A stretch of 64,000 nt of DNA from contig NZ_JACJOT010000008.1 in assembly GCF_014695715.1 (NCBI RefSeq), positions 1,302,001 to 1,366,000 of the forward strand. The letters are read 5' to 3'. Numbering within the stretch: position 1 is the first letter of the stretch; each line of letters starts with the position of its first letter. Both the position numbers and the translations under genes were made by a program. Under the pieces are notes generated by a model. It saw nothing but the letters and a program-made list of their open reading frames with translations, ran no database searches and was not told the DNA's origin. This document shows, in pieces, positions 36,425 to 45,383 of this stretch. Origin of the DNA: Microcoleus sp. FACHB-68 (GTDB lineage Bacteria; Cyanobacteriota; Cyanobacteriia; Cyanobacteriales; Oscillatoriaceae).

Positions 36425-38059
36425 TTATAACCGGCGCTCCACTTTTAACGGTTCACCGGGCGCGAGTTTTTTAACTTCATCCGTGAGGTCTAACCAAGGC
36501 TGTAATTGACCTAACTGAAACGTGCGACTCATCACCACATAAATTGAAGTTTGGTCGCAACCAATGCCGGCAGCCACCACCTTTTGCCAGGAGTCTGCTT
36601 GCAATTCATCTGTGACAATCCATCGACCATTTTCCCACCGCAACCGGCGCGTGAAACGAAAGGGCGCATCTTGCTTGCCGGTGATTAACATTTTTTGCAA
36701 TAACTTGCGAATTAAGTTCGGAAAAAACCGCCCGAAACCAAGCATCACGACCCGCAATAAAATTAATTTTGCTGGCGTCATTTGTTGCTGTTTCGCCCAC
36801 CCCAACTGACCTTGAATTGTAATTTCTTCTTGATCGAGCTGGACTTGATACGGGCCAATTAAATGCCCCACCGCATTTTTAACAGAGTTTCCTTCACGTA
36901 CCAATACAGAAAACTGCGTATCAGAAGCAACCAACTTGCGATCACGAAACAGTTTAAACACCCCACCTTTATTAACCGCTAAATACAGTTCTGTAGAGAC
37001 ACGAGAACTTTTGTCTATGCGGCTGATATCGTCATCAAAACTGCGGTCAATTAAAAGTTGAGCTTCGGGCAACCAAACACGACTGCTGGGACGAGGAATC
37101 GGTGTGGGTCGTTCGGGCGCAAAATCCCGCCAAGCGAGTAAATAATTCCAGGTATGATGACCAATGATGTGATCATCCGAGTGAGAAGCCGCCAAACCGG
37201 CAGCCAATCCTTGCAAAAAATAATCATTAATTCTTAGGGCATCTGGTAGCCAGCGACCGGCTAATTCAAACCCGTGGGGGAAAAAATTGTAAGTGTTGCG
37301 ACTTGCATATTCACCGCCATAAGATCCATCCGGGTGCATAAAATGGCCGGCTAACTCAACCGCTTTTGTAATGACTTCCTTCAACCTCACATCCGGTTTT
37401 AATTGGTGAATTTTAGCCAAACAGGAAATGGTCAGGGTATGGTATCCCGGATCGCAACCCTCGTATTCCTGAAACCAGCCTTCTTTACTTTGCCAATCTA
37501 GCACCCGTTCTAAACGTATCGCTTTTGCTCGTTTCCACTTCGAGGTTTTTAATAGCTGAGAAAGCAATTCTAGACACAACACAATTAAAGCTTGGTGGTT
37601 TGTTAGTTGCCCACTTTCATTGTGATTTGCTAACCAATCAGCCCGTTTTTCAAAAAACCTTACCGCCTCATCACTATATAGACCCATTAGCAAATAACTT
37701 TCGATACAAGCTAGTAGGGAAAAAGCCGCCGCCCCGCCGGCCCGTTCATAGGGAAAATAATCATCACAAGACCCATCTGCATGGGCGCTGCGGGCTGCGT
37801 AAAGAATGCCGGCTTCTACGAAATCCCGAATCACCGGCTGCCGATAAAAAGGGTTATTTGGCACGTTTGTATCGTAAGCCAAAGCCAAGGGCCAAACAAA
37901 CTCCTGAGACATCCCACTGGGAAAATCTATAATTTTGTAATGCCAGAAGTTGCGGTCAAAGCAACCATAAGTCGGGCTGTGGCGATTACGATCTAACAGC
38001 GTTAAAATTTTCGGAATTTGTGCCAATGCCTCACGGGCAAACAAGTCTCTCATAGCCAT
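36425..38059 (-). CDS. Alpha/alpha-toroid protein, heparinase II/III-like
   Basis: A 544-aa protein, probably cytoplasmic because no signal peptide is visible. The first 300 residues are helical with regularly spaced aromatic and Gly motifs (DYFPYERAGGAAAFSLLA, EGWFQEYEGCDPGYHT, HPDGSYGGEYASRNTYNF), typical of toroids in polysaccharide lyases or hydrolases. The C-terminal 200 residues look like a beta sandwich. This architecture resembles heparinase II/III-type lyases, but I cannot assign catalytic residues. It lies with glycosyltransferase genes on the same strand, so a role in surface polysaccharide remodelling is possible. Confidence 0.55.
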   Translation of the reverse strand: MAMRDLFAREALAQIPKILTLLDRNRHSPTYGCFDRNFWHYKIIDFPSGMSQEFVWPLALAYDTNVPNNPFYRQPVIRDFVEAGILYAARSAHADGSCDDYFPYERAGGAAAFSLLACIESYLLMGLYSDEAVRFFEKRADWLANHNESGQLTNHQALIVLCLELLSQLLKTSKWKRAKAIRLERVLDWQSKEGWFQEYEGCDPGYHTLTISCLAKIHQLKPDVRLKEVITKAVELAGHFMHPDGSYGGEYASRNTYNFFPHGFELAGRWLPDALRINDYFLQGLAAGLAASHSDDHIIGHHTWNYLLAWRDFAPERPTPIPRPSSRVWLPEAQLLIDRSFDDDISRIDKSSRVSTELYLAVNKGGVFKLFRDRKLVASDTQFSVLVREGNSVKNAVGHLIGPYQVQLDQEEITIQGQLGWAKQQQMTPAKLILLRVVMLGFGRFFPNLIRKLLQKMLITGKQDAPFRFTRRLRWENGRWIVTDELQADSWQKVVAAGIGCDQTSIYVVMSRTFQLGQLQPWLDLTDEVKKLAPGEPLKVERRL

Positions 38060-38179
38060 TTTAAATTTTAGATATTAGATTTTAAATTACGCTTACCAGA
38101 AAATTGATACTTAATACTTTACAACTTTATAAACTCATAATTTCTTTAACTCTTCCACTCAGGACTCAGCCCTCCCTTT

Positions 38180-39124
38180 TTATCCCCTAAAATCCTTGCG
38201 TCGCAGTCGCAGTTGAATTTCTTCCATCAGTTTACGGTTGGCTGCCAGTAAATCAGCAACTAACCCTAAAATCCATAACTGAAAGCCCATCAAAATTAAA
38301 ATGCTAGCCAGAATTAAACTGGGAATTCGAGTGCGTTCAGTGCCGGCAAAAAAGTAAATTAGCCAGCGAATGCCAAGAGTTACACCCATACTAAACGGTA
38401 CGCTCCCTAAGAATAAGAAAAAGCGGAGTGGTTTGTATACCATGAAAATCCGCAAGATCGTAAATAGGGAACGTAGCACATAGGAAGGAATGCTCTTGAC
38501 CAAGCGGGAGGATCGTAACACGCCATTGGTGCGAACCGGCACAGAGGTGATAGCCATCCCTTTTTGGCCGGCTTGAATAATGGTTTCTAAGGTATAGGTA
38601 TATTCATTAAAGACATTTAACTGCATCGCCGCCTCCCGGCTAAAGGCGCGAAAGCCACTAGGCGCGTCGGGGATATTGGTATTGCTAGCAAGGCGCACCA
38701 CCCAACTGCCCAACTTCTGCAAGAATTTTTTAGCCGGCGAAAAGTGTTTGATTTCTGTAATGGGGCGTGCTCCCACCACAATTTCAGCTTGCCCTAACAG
38801 AATAGGCCGGATCAGCTGAGGAATATCCTCCGCACAATACTGATTATCCGCATCCGTGTTGACAATGATATCAGCACCGGCTTTCAGCGAAGCTTCTAGC
38901 CCCGCCATAAACGCTTTTGCTAACCCCTGGTTGCAGGAAAGACGAATAATATGTTCGACACCACACTCCTTCGCCACTTCAACCGTGCGATCTTGGCTGC
39001 CATCATCAACCACCAGCCACTCAATGTGATCCACCCCAGGCAGTTGGCGCGGTAAGGCTGCTAGCGTGACGCCTAGGGTATTTTCCTCGTTGTAGCAAGG
39101 AATTTGGATAATCAGTTTCGTCAT
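38180..39124 (-). CDS. GT2 glycosyltransferase with C-terminal TM helices
   Basis: A 314-aa family 2 glycosyltransferase. IIQIPCYNEENTL, WLVVDDGSQDRT and NTDADNQY (DxD) form the nucleotide-sugar site, and DAPSGFRAFSREAA is a conserved acceptor-side segment. The last 90 residues hold two TM helices, as in polyprenyl-phosphate glucosyl or mannosyl transferases of the GtrB type. It is 120 bp upstream of the toroid gene on the same strand, and distinct from the GT2 at 31874. It probably makes a lipid-linked donor for the local GT-C enzymes. Confidence 0.85.
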   Translation of the reverse strand: MTKLIIQIPCYNEENTLGVTLAALPRQLPGVDHIEWLVVDDGSQDRTVEVAKECGVEHIIRLSCNQGLAKAFMAGLEASLKAGADIIVNTDADNQYCAEDIPQLIRPILLGQAEIVVGARPITEIKHFSPAKKFLQKLGSWVVRLASNTNIPDAPSGFRAFSREAAMQLNVFNEYTYTLETIIQAGQKGMAITSVPVRTNGVLRSSRLVKSIPSYVLRSLFTILRIFMVYKPLRFFLFLGSVPFSMGVTLGIRWLIYFFAGTERTRIPSLILASILILMGFQLWILGLVADLLAANRKLMEEIQLRLRRKDFRG

Positions 39125-39701
39125 GGGTTCAGAGGTGCTTGCTGCCCAGATTTTAGTTGCAGCCGGTGACTTTCCACACTAGCCGGTTATGAGTTGCGCC
39201 AACTCAATTGTGTGCGGCAACCGATCAGACTCTATTTAATCAGTTAACGCTCGTGCATTCACAAAGCCTTTAAACAATTCACTCAGGGGCGTATCTCCCA
39301 ACCGCAGGGTTGCTGCTTCACTGACTTTCTACGCACCCCACAAGGCACCCTAAAAACATCTTAAGTGTGCTTAGCATTTTTAGCTGATGTCTGTGGTATG
39401 TTGTCGAAAGTCTTAAGAATGACAATTTGGTATGAACTTAAAGGTTAATTCTAGCGTCTTCTTTTGCAGAATCAATAGGGTGCAATTCGTCATGTTAATG
39501 TCATCAATAATTTTTACCGTTATTAAGCTTTTAACCCGGCTCGTTCAAAACGTAACTGTTAAGTTGCAGAGCGTGCTGTCTTGCTTCCTACCAAGTCCTG
39601 AATTCAACGTTCTGTACAGATTTCCCTCCAAAGAGGTGTTAAAGCACCCGTAAACCTATCAGATCCCTATTCCCTGTACCTCGGAGCGGCTGATTAAGTG
39701 T
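39125..39701. other. Divergent spacer
   Basis: About 580 bp between divergently transcribed GT2 and GT28-like genes. A 73-codon reading at 39432-39653 starts without a clear ribosome-binding site and has no recognisable domain, so I do not call it. Otherwise I see nothing. Confidence 0.5.
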
Positions 39702-41003
39702 ATGATTCAGGAACAGACTTTAAATATTGAAATCCCCCAATCCTTACTGACTTCTTTGACATCTCTCCCTTCAACTGAACCTTGGCTGATCTACGCCCTT
39801 GGCGGCGGGTGGGGTCATTTAGTTCGCTCTCTGAGCTTCGGTCGAATTGCAGCAATTCATAGGCCGGTGATTATTCTCTGCAATAGTCCTTATGCGGCTC
39901 ACTTATTGCAATATGAAGCTTCTGATCGCCTGGTCTATGCTGATTCATTCCTTGCAAAGGAAACCGTAAAGATACAAAAACAAAAAGAAGAACCAGACGA
40001 CTGTTTAGGATTGCTTTCTACTTTGTCAATGTTGCCTTTCTCAGAAAATTTACGTTTCACCCTTGAGGATTCAGAATTATTAGGAGCAACTGATCCATTG
40101 CCAATTGTGGAAGGTTGTTATCTCCATGTCATTTCACCCATCGCATCATCTAGCGCCATTAAAAATCAGGTGCGTCAAATGCTGGCAGAGGAGCAGTATG
40201 AGTGTGTAATTGTAGATACTTTCCCCAGAGGACTTGGCGGAGAACTGGCAGAGATATTGCCTCAATTGAGCGCCTCGAAAGTTTTAATTCATCGAGACAT
40301 TAATCCGGATTATGTTATTGCTAAGAATTTGCCGGATTTCGTTGCAGATAACTTTGATTTAGTAATTGTGCCGGGAGAAGGTGAGGAGATGCCTTTGGCA
40401 GAACTTCCCCAGGTTCGACATACTGCGCCGTGGTTGATCCGCAGCGCCGGCGAACTGCCAGATGTCATTCATGCGCGGACTTTATTGGGTTTAAATCCCA
40501 CTGACACTAACCCGTTGATTGTGATCTGCGCTGCCGGTCGTGCTGAAGAGTTAAGCTTGTATGGCAACTTGACACGAGTGCTGGCTGAATCGTTGCCTGG
40601 AGTGACGGTGCGGTGTTTAGCGCCAGAGTGTCCAGAAAATTGTCCGGCAGAATTGTGGGTGTTTCACTGGCCGGGAATTGAATGTTTGCCGGCAGCGGAT
40701 GTGGTGGTGGGAGGTGCCGGTTATAACACTTTTTATGAATGTCTCTCTGTGGGTGTTCCTTTGGTGGCGTTTGCTTTTAAACGTCAGTACGATCGGCAGG
40801 AAATGCGTGTGCTACGGTGGATAGAGAATCAAGTAACCGTGCCGGTGAAGCTGGTTGAAAGTGTAGAGGGTGCACTCTCGGCTGTTTGCGATTTCCTCAA
40901 TCAGGCTAACAAATCAATATCCTCAACCAAAATTCCAAAAGCGTACCTTAATGGTGCTGCCGGTGCTGTCAAACTGATTGAGCAAATTGTCAGCTATAGC
41001 TGA
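39702..41003 (+). CDS. MurG/GT28-like glycosyltransferase
   Basis: A 433-aa soluble GT-B glycosyltransferase. The N-terminal Gly-rich loop ALGGGWGHLVRSLSFG near residues 30-46 is the acceptor-side signature of MurG-like and DGD synthase-like enzymes, and the C-terminal donor site VVVGGAGYNTFYECLSVGVPLVAF near residue 340 matches the Glyco_tran_28_C domain. Some family members glycosylate lipids or small molecules. It is 133 bp before the ExoD-like gene, so the two may be co-transcribed. Donor and acceptor are unknown. Confidence 0.8.
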   Translation: MIQEQTLNIEIPQSLLTSLTSLPSTEPWLIYALGGGWGHLVRSLSFGRIAAIHRPVIILCNSPYAAHLLQYEASDRLVYADSFLAKETVKIQKQKEEPDDCLGLLSTLSMLPFSENLRFTLEDSELLGATDPLPIVEGCYLHVISPIASSSAIKNQVRQMLAEEQYECVIVDTFPRGLGGELAEILPQLSASKVLIHRDINPDYVIAKNLPDFVADNFDLVIVPGEGEEMPLAELPQVRHTAPWLIRSAGELPDVIHARTLLGLNPTDTNPLIVICAAGRAEELSLYGNLTRVLAESLPGVTVRCLAPECPENCPAELWVFHWPGIECLPAADVVVGGAGYNTFYECLSVGVPLVAFAFKRQYDRQEMRVLRWIENQVTVPVKLVESVEGALSAVCDFLNQANKSISSTKIPKAYLNGAAGAVKLIEQIVSYS

Positions 41004-41136
41004 TGCCGGTGTCTGCGAATTCTTTACTTTTTATCAATTGCATCGGGTGTTTCTGCAAGCCATTTACCAGATTGCTATCATTAAAACTTAAAGAGTTTTA
41101 CGATCAGCGAAAAGCCAATCACGAATTTAGGTTTCT

Positions 41137-41742
41137 ATGCCGTTGAAATTTTCTCAGGATATTGAGTCACTTCTCAAACGATTATCCGAAACTTCTCTTA
41201 CCCTCGCAGATATTATCACAGAAACAAAGGAACGGGGATTTAGCCTAGTTATTGGCTTGATTACGTTACCCTTTTTGTTTCCCATGCCACCCGGATTGAC
41301 TGCTGTTTTAGGGATCGGCAGCTTGCTTTTAGCTGCACAGATGGCCCTAGGCCGGCGCACCCCTTGGCTGCCAAAAAAAGTTGCTCAGTTTCAATTTCCC
41401 CACGCATTTGTCCTACTACTGTTAAAAAATCTCAAGAAAATCACCCGCATTTTGGAAAAATTGACCAAGCGCCGGTTGCCGCGAATCGCAGACAATCCCC
41501 GCGTTTGGCAAATGAATGGAGTTTGTATTGCTTGGCTGACGCTGTTACTGATGTTGCCAATTCCTTTTACAAACCCGATCCCCACGATTGGAATTTTGCT
41601 GTTTGTTGTTGCGACTTTAGAATCGGATGGTTTATTAATTTGTATTAGCTATATCTTGACTCTTTTAATTACCTTGTTGTTTGCGTTCATTATTTATACT
41701 CTCTGGCACACACCCGGTCTATTACAAAATCTGTTTCAATAA
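41137..41742 (+). CDS. ExoD-like exopolysaccharide synthesis protein
   Basis: A 201-aa inner-membrane protein of the ExoD family, with about four TM helices. The hallmark segment GFSLVIGLITLPFLFPMPPGLT (residues about 32-53, positively charged flanks) and the repeat-like LMLPIPFTNPIPTIGILLF near residue 145 are clear. ExoD in rhizobia affects exopolysaccharide production and alkali tolerance; the molecular role is unknown. It fits the surrounding glycan genes. Confidence 0.85.
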   Translation: MPLKFSQDIESLLKRLSETSLTLADIITETKERGFSLVIGLITLPFLFPMPPGLTAVLGIGSLLLAAQMALGRRTPWLPKKVAQFQFPHAFVLLLLKNLKKITRILEKLTKRRLPRIADNPRVWQMNGVCIAWLTLLLMLPIPFTNPIPTIGILLFVVATLESDGLLICISYILTLLITLLFAFIIYTLWHTPGLLQNLFQ

Positions 41743-41756
41743 CACCCTTGACACTT

Positions 41757-42100
41757 GATGATGTTACGTGCTATGTTCTTACGCAATGACATCTAAGATC
41801 AGCATCCAGCTTAAAACGTGGGCTGCTGTCTCAGATGCGGTATAAAACGGCGGTTCTTGCTCTAGTAAGGTACAGACGCCATCGTCAGAAGCCTTACTAG
41901 CTATAAGTCTCAAACCCTATTGAGAACCGAACAAATAGCAATTTGTGATCTAGCAAAGTACAGAGGTACTTGTCAAAAGGGTTACTAGATCTAATCGAGG
42001 TTATACCTTCGATGACAAAGAATTGCTACCAAGTAATACCGCACCTGAGACATCAGCTCACACCTAGCACCACTTAAACGTGTTCGCTTAGTGTGAGTTG
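41757..42100 (+). ncRNA. Candidate structured RNA upstream of HNH gene
   Basis: No coding gene fits here, yet the strand folds remarkably well. A closing helix pairs 41822-41843 with 42036-42057 (20 of 22 positions). Inside are a perfect 9-bp stem (41862-41870/41892-41900) with a nested GACG/CGTC, a 5-bp hairpin (41908-41925), a 6-bp hairpin (41931-41946), a 7-bp stem (41947-41953/41985-41991) containing AAGTAC/GTACTT, and ATCGAGG/CCTTCGAT (41994-42013). Loop AACCCT (41913-41918) is the exact complement of AGGGTT (41978-41983), a likely pseudoknot. A 3' hairpin pairs 42057-42068 with 42086-42097. The layout recalls HEARO/omega RNAs beside HNH ORFs, but identity with those is not established. 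Not recognised as RNase P RNA, tmRNA, 6S or a group I/II intron. Confidence 0.65.
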
Positions 42101-42300
42101 TTCTCATTTTATGGACTTGTATTTGGGAAATTATCCCTATATCCTGAGTAATCCAGCAGTAGCATTCTTTACTACTTCTGAATTGCCGTTATTGGGAAAT
42201 ATTTCTCTGTTGCAAGTCTTTTGAGCAAAACTCCGTGAGTGCTAGATGCGTAATCTACCAAAGCTGTCATGTAAATAAATCGCAAAAAGGAAGCGTAAAC

Positions 42301-42558
42301 ATGGCAAAAAAGAGTTCAAAGCGAATGAGTTCAAAGCAAAAGCGCAATGCAAGAGAGAAACTCATCGCTTTAGACGGTTCATATTGTGCTTGGTGCGGGA
42401 AAGAACTACTTGAAGATCAGTTAACAATTGACCACTTTACTCCCTTAAGCAAAGGCGGATCTAACTCTTTTGAAAACTTGCGGCTTGCTTGTTCGCCGTG
42501 CAACAAGTGGCGCGGAAATAGTCGATTCCCTCCTGGCTGGAAACCCGTAACCTGTTGA
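42301..42558 (+). CDS. Small stand-alone HNH endonuclease
   Basis: An 85-aa basic protein. Residues 1-24 are Lys/Arg/Ser-rich, and the remainder is an HNH treble-clef fold: Cys29 and Cys32 (CAWC), the catalytic Asp44-His45 (TIDHFTPLSKGG), Asn59 in FENLRLAC, and Cys64/Cys67 (CSPCN). There is no RuvC, helicase or intron-maturase domain. ATG 42301 is fixed by AAGGAAG 7 nt upstream; an upstream GTG at 42235 has no such site. It follows the structured RNA by about 200 nt and ends in its own hairpin, so RNA and gene look like one unit. It may be a homing-type nuclease. Confidence 0.85.
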   Translation: MAKKSSKRMSSKQKRNAREKLIALDGSYCAWCGKELLEDQLTIDHFTPLSKGGSNSFENLRLACSPCNKWRGNSRFPPGWKPVTC

Positions 42559-42593
42559 TAACCGGCACCCAAAACTTGTAAAAATATTTATTA

Positions 42594-42620
42594 GGCGGGT
42601 AGGTATCCTACCTGCCCTTT
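42594..42620 (+). terminator. Hairpin terminator after HNH gene
   Basis: GGCGGGTAGG (42594-42603) pairs with CCTACCTGCC (42607-42616), one G-U, over a 3-nt loop, then CTTT. It ends the HNH transcript 36 bp past its stop and precedes rnc by about 40 bp. Confidence 0.75.
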
Positions 42621-42658
42621 CCGTGCGGTGAATGAACTTAGCAAGAAAAGAGATAACA

Positions 42659-43342
42659 ATGACAAAAATTCCACAATTTAAAGATGAATCTCTTTTGCGC
42701 CTTGCACTAACTCATCGTTCTTATGTTAACGAACACCCGGATGAACGTGAAAACAATGAGCGTTTAGAATTTTTAGGGGATGCTGTGCTGGGTTATTTGG
42801 TCGGTGAACTGCTTTATAAGCGTTATGATGATATGACCGAGGCGCAACTAACGCGCTTGCGCTCTGCTTTGGTAGACGAAAAGCAGTTAGCAAAATTTGC
42901 AAGTCAGCTAGGCATCGGTGATTTAATGCGGCTAGGTAAAGGCGCAGATAAAGATGGAGGCCGGCAAAACCCATCATTGCTCAGTGATACCTTTGAAGCG
43001 ATTATCGGCGCGTACTTTCTCGATTCAACAATTACTCCAGTTCGTGCTTTTATAAATAAGCTATTTATTCCTGTAGCAGACAGCATTATTTTTCCCGATT
43101 CTGATGAAGACCCTAAGAATCTCGTAGACTCGAAAAATCGGTTTCAACAATGGGCGCTAGCAAAATTTGGGCAAAATCCTGACTATGCAATTATTGATGA
43201 GGATGGGCCGGCACACGCGAAAGAGTTCACGGCTGAAGTGTATGTTAAAGGAAAAATGTACGGAGTTGGCAAGGGCCGGCGCAAACAAGATGCTGAAAAA
43301 CGAGCTGCTGAAGTGGCATTGAGAAAGGTTGGTTTGGTGTAA
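42659..43342 (+). CDS. rnc: Ribonuclease III
   Basis: A 227-aa double-strand-specific endoribonuclease for rRNA, mRNA and antisense processing. The catalytic domain has the family signature NNERLEFLGDAVLG near residue 31 and the second acidic site DTFEAIIGAYFLDS near residue 110. A C-terminal dsRNA-binding domain ends in GKGRRKQDAEKRAAEVAL. I chose ATG 42659 because the conserved domain starts about 9 residues after it; an ATG at 42632 is an alternative that adds 9 residues. Cyanobacteria often carry more than one RNase III, so this may not be the only copy. Confidence 0.95.
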   Translation: MTKIPQFKDESLLRLALTHRSYVNEHPDERENNERLEFLGDAVLGYLVGELLYKRYDDMTEAQLTRLRSALVDEKQLAKFASQLGIGDLMRLGKGADKDGGRQNPSLLSDTFEAIIGAYFLDSTITPVRAFINKLFIPVADSIIFPDSDEDPKNLVDSKNRFQQWALAKFGQNPDYAIIDEDGPAHAKEFTAEVYVKGKMYGVGKGRRKQDAEKRAAEVALRKVGLV

Positions 43343-43737
43343 TTCTAAAATAGCTGCTTATTGCTGAAGGAAAACAGTGGATTACTATTAAAAAAAATCA
43401 TAGCGAATTTTTTATTCAGTTTTCCATAATGCGAAACTTGCATAAGTTAGCTTTTTGTTTTAAAACCGCAGATGATAGCCCAGCTTGCCGTTAGGTTTAT
43501 GCAGGTAAATGCCGATAAGCTTAATGATTAAAAATGTCTTTAATTGTGGGATTATAAGATTTTTATTTAAACACAAACGGCTTTTTTACTAAATTCGCCG
43601 AAAGAAAACTTAACTCTGGCAAATGTCATCAAATCTTTAACCTTTAGAAATACTGAAGATTTAAAAAAAAATGAAGTTTTTTAAGGCTTTCGGGGTGATG
43701 ATCTAGAGTGGGTGTTTATACAGGAGGTATGACTAAC
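43343..43737. other. Spacer between rnc and the first TPR gene
   Basis: About 390 bp, AT-rich, with no supported gene. AAACCGCAGATGATAG near 43463 resembles one unit of the CGCAGAT decamer family seen at 26311. Confidence 0.5.
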
Positions 43738-45210
43738 GTGAGTGCAATCCACGATGAAAAATTAGAGCTAGAACCAAATAGCAATAGGGATTTATACCGG
43801 GAAGGTAATGCTTTTCTGGATAGAGGCCGCTACGAAGAAGCGATTGCCAGTTATGACAAAGCTTTAGAACAGGAACCGGCAGACTATTGGGTGTGGTATA
43901 ACCGGGGCATCGCTTTGGATGAATTAAACCGGCACGAAGAAGCAGCCGCCAGCTTTGGAAAAGCCTTGGAATTGCGCCCGGACGACTACTGGGCAACTTA
44001 CCAGCGCGGCGAGGCTTACCGGCACGCACGCTGCTACGAAGATGCCCTTGCCAGCTACAATCGAGCGGTGGAACTGCGGCCCAAAGACTACTGGGCGTGG
44101 TATAAACGGGGATGTGTGGCGTTGTATGACTTGCACCGGCATGAAGATGCCCTCACCAGTTTTGAGAAAGCCATTGAAAACCGCTGGTGGGACTACTGGG
44201 CATACTACCGGCGCAGTGAAACCTTGCACCAGATGGGACGCTATGAAGAGGCTTTGGTAAGCTACAGCGAAGTGCTGGAAATGAGACCCAATGACGCTGC
44301 CGGCTGGTACAATCGCGCTCAATTACTCGACGATTTAGGCCGGCATGAAGACGCCCTCGTTAGCTATGATTGCGCCCTCGATATTAACCCCGAAATCACC
44401 GAAGCTTGGTATTTGCGGGGCTTAGCGCTGGGAAATTTAGGAAGTTACGGAAAAGCCATTGCCAGCTTCGAGAAAGTGCTGGAATTGCAACCCAATCACC
44501 CAGAAGCTTTACTCAACCGCGCCATTACCCTAGATGAATTAGAATGCCCGGAAGAGTCCCTCGCCGGCTTTGATCAACTTCTCACAATTCAACCCGACAA
44601 CCCAGAAGCTTGGTTTAACCGGGGCATTGCCTTGGGCCACTTAGGCCGGCATGAAGAGGCCATTGCCAGTTACGAACACGCTTTAAAATGGCAACCAAAC
44701 TATCCAGAAGCCTGGAATAACCGGGGCATGGCATTCGATGAGTTAGGCCGGTACGAAGCGGCTATTGCCAGTTATGATCAAGCCTTAGCCCGCCGGCCTG
44801 ATTACGCCAGAGCACTGAATAACCGAGGCATTGCCCTTGCTAAATTAGGCTGTGCCGACGATGCGATTGCCAGCTACGATCAGGCTTTAAAATGCCCCCC
44901 AGACTATCCCGAAGCTTGGACTTGGAACAACCGCGCCCAAGCATTGCGGCAATTAGGTCGCATTGAAGACGCCCTTGCCAGTTACGATCAATCAATGGAG
45001 ATTGAACCGGAAGAACCGGATACTTGGTACGGTCAAGCTTGCTGCTATGCCTTACAGGGAAATGTGCAACAGGCAATTGAGAAATTAGAACAAGCAATTT
45101 TGATCGATCCCGATCAATACCGGCATCTTGCCGGCAATACTTCAGATTTTGACAGCATTCGATCATCCGAACAATTTCAGGCTTTGATTGCAGGAAAAAG
45201 TCACCATTGA
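43738..45210 (+). CDS. TPR-repeat protein, 13 repeats
   Basis: A 490-aa protein made almost entirely of thirteen 34-residue tetratricopeptide repeats with the consensus YxRGxALxxLGRxEEAIASYDKALE, many ending in the distinctive DYWAWY. It has no catalytic domain and no signal peptide. The last repeat starts with ACCYALQGNVQQAIE and is followed by a short FDSIRSSEQFQALI tail shared with the three other TPR proteins here. It likely forms a superhelical scaffold for protein partners. Start choice: AGGAGG at 43722-43727 is only 1 nt from ATG 43729 but 10 nt from GTG 43738, so the GTG is favoured. Confidence 0.85.
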   Translation: MSAIHDEKLELEPNSNRDLYREGNAFLDRGRYEEAIASYDKALEQEPADYWVWYNRGIALDELNRHEEAAASFGKALELRPDDYWATYQRGEAYRHARCYEDALASYNRAVELRPKDYWAWYKRGCVALYDLHRHEDALTSFEKAIENRWWDYWAYYRRSETLHQMGRYEEALVSYSEVLEMRPNDAAGWYNRAQLLDDLGRHEDALVSYDCALDINPEITEAWYLRGLALGNLGSYGKAIASFEKVLELQPNHPEALLNRAITLDELECPEESLAGFDQLLTIQPDNPEAWFNRGIALGHLGRHEEAIASYEHALKWQPNYPEAWNNRGMAFDELGRYEAAIASYDQALARRPDYARALNNRGIALAKLGCADDAIASYDQALKCPPDYPEAWTWNNRAQALRQLGRIEDALASYDQSMEIEPEEPDTWYGQACCYALQGNVQQAIEKLEQAILIDPDQYRHLAGNTSDFDSIRSSEQFQALIAGKSHH

Positions 45211-45383
45211 GAAGAGAAATTCTGAATGGGTGAGTGTGTGAATTTTAAAAGAGATTCTTCCATTCAAAATTCACCCATTCAAAATTATTTTCCCTTCACT
45301 TTGGATTGTGCTTAAGGGTAACACTTTCAAAGTTCAGTTCCCCTTATACTCAATTCAAAATTGCACTACTGCTGGGGGTTTAG

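Noticed and set aside
39432-39653. 73-codon plus-strand reading between GT2 and GT28-like genes
   Set aside because: It has some hydrophobic residues but no Shine-Dalgarno site and no recognisable family; chance cannot be excluded.
41757-42100. Calling the structured RNA a group I or group II intron, or HEARO outright
   Set aside because: I found no group II domain V-like sequence or group I core (no conserved P7/S elements recognised). The HNH gene lacks the RuvC part of IsrB, so a HEARO label is not proven.
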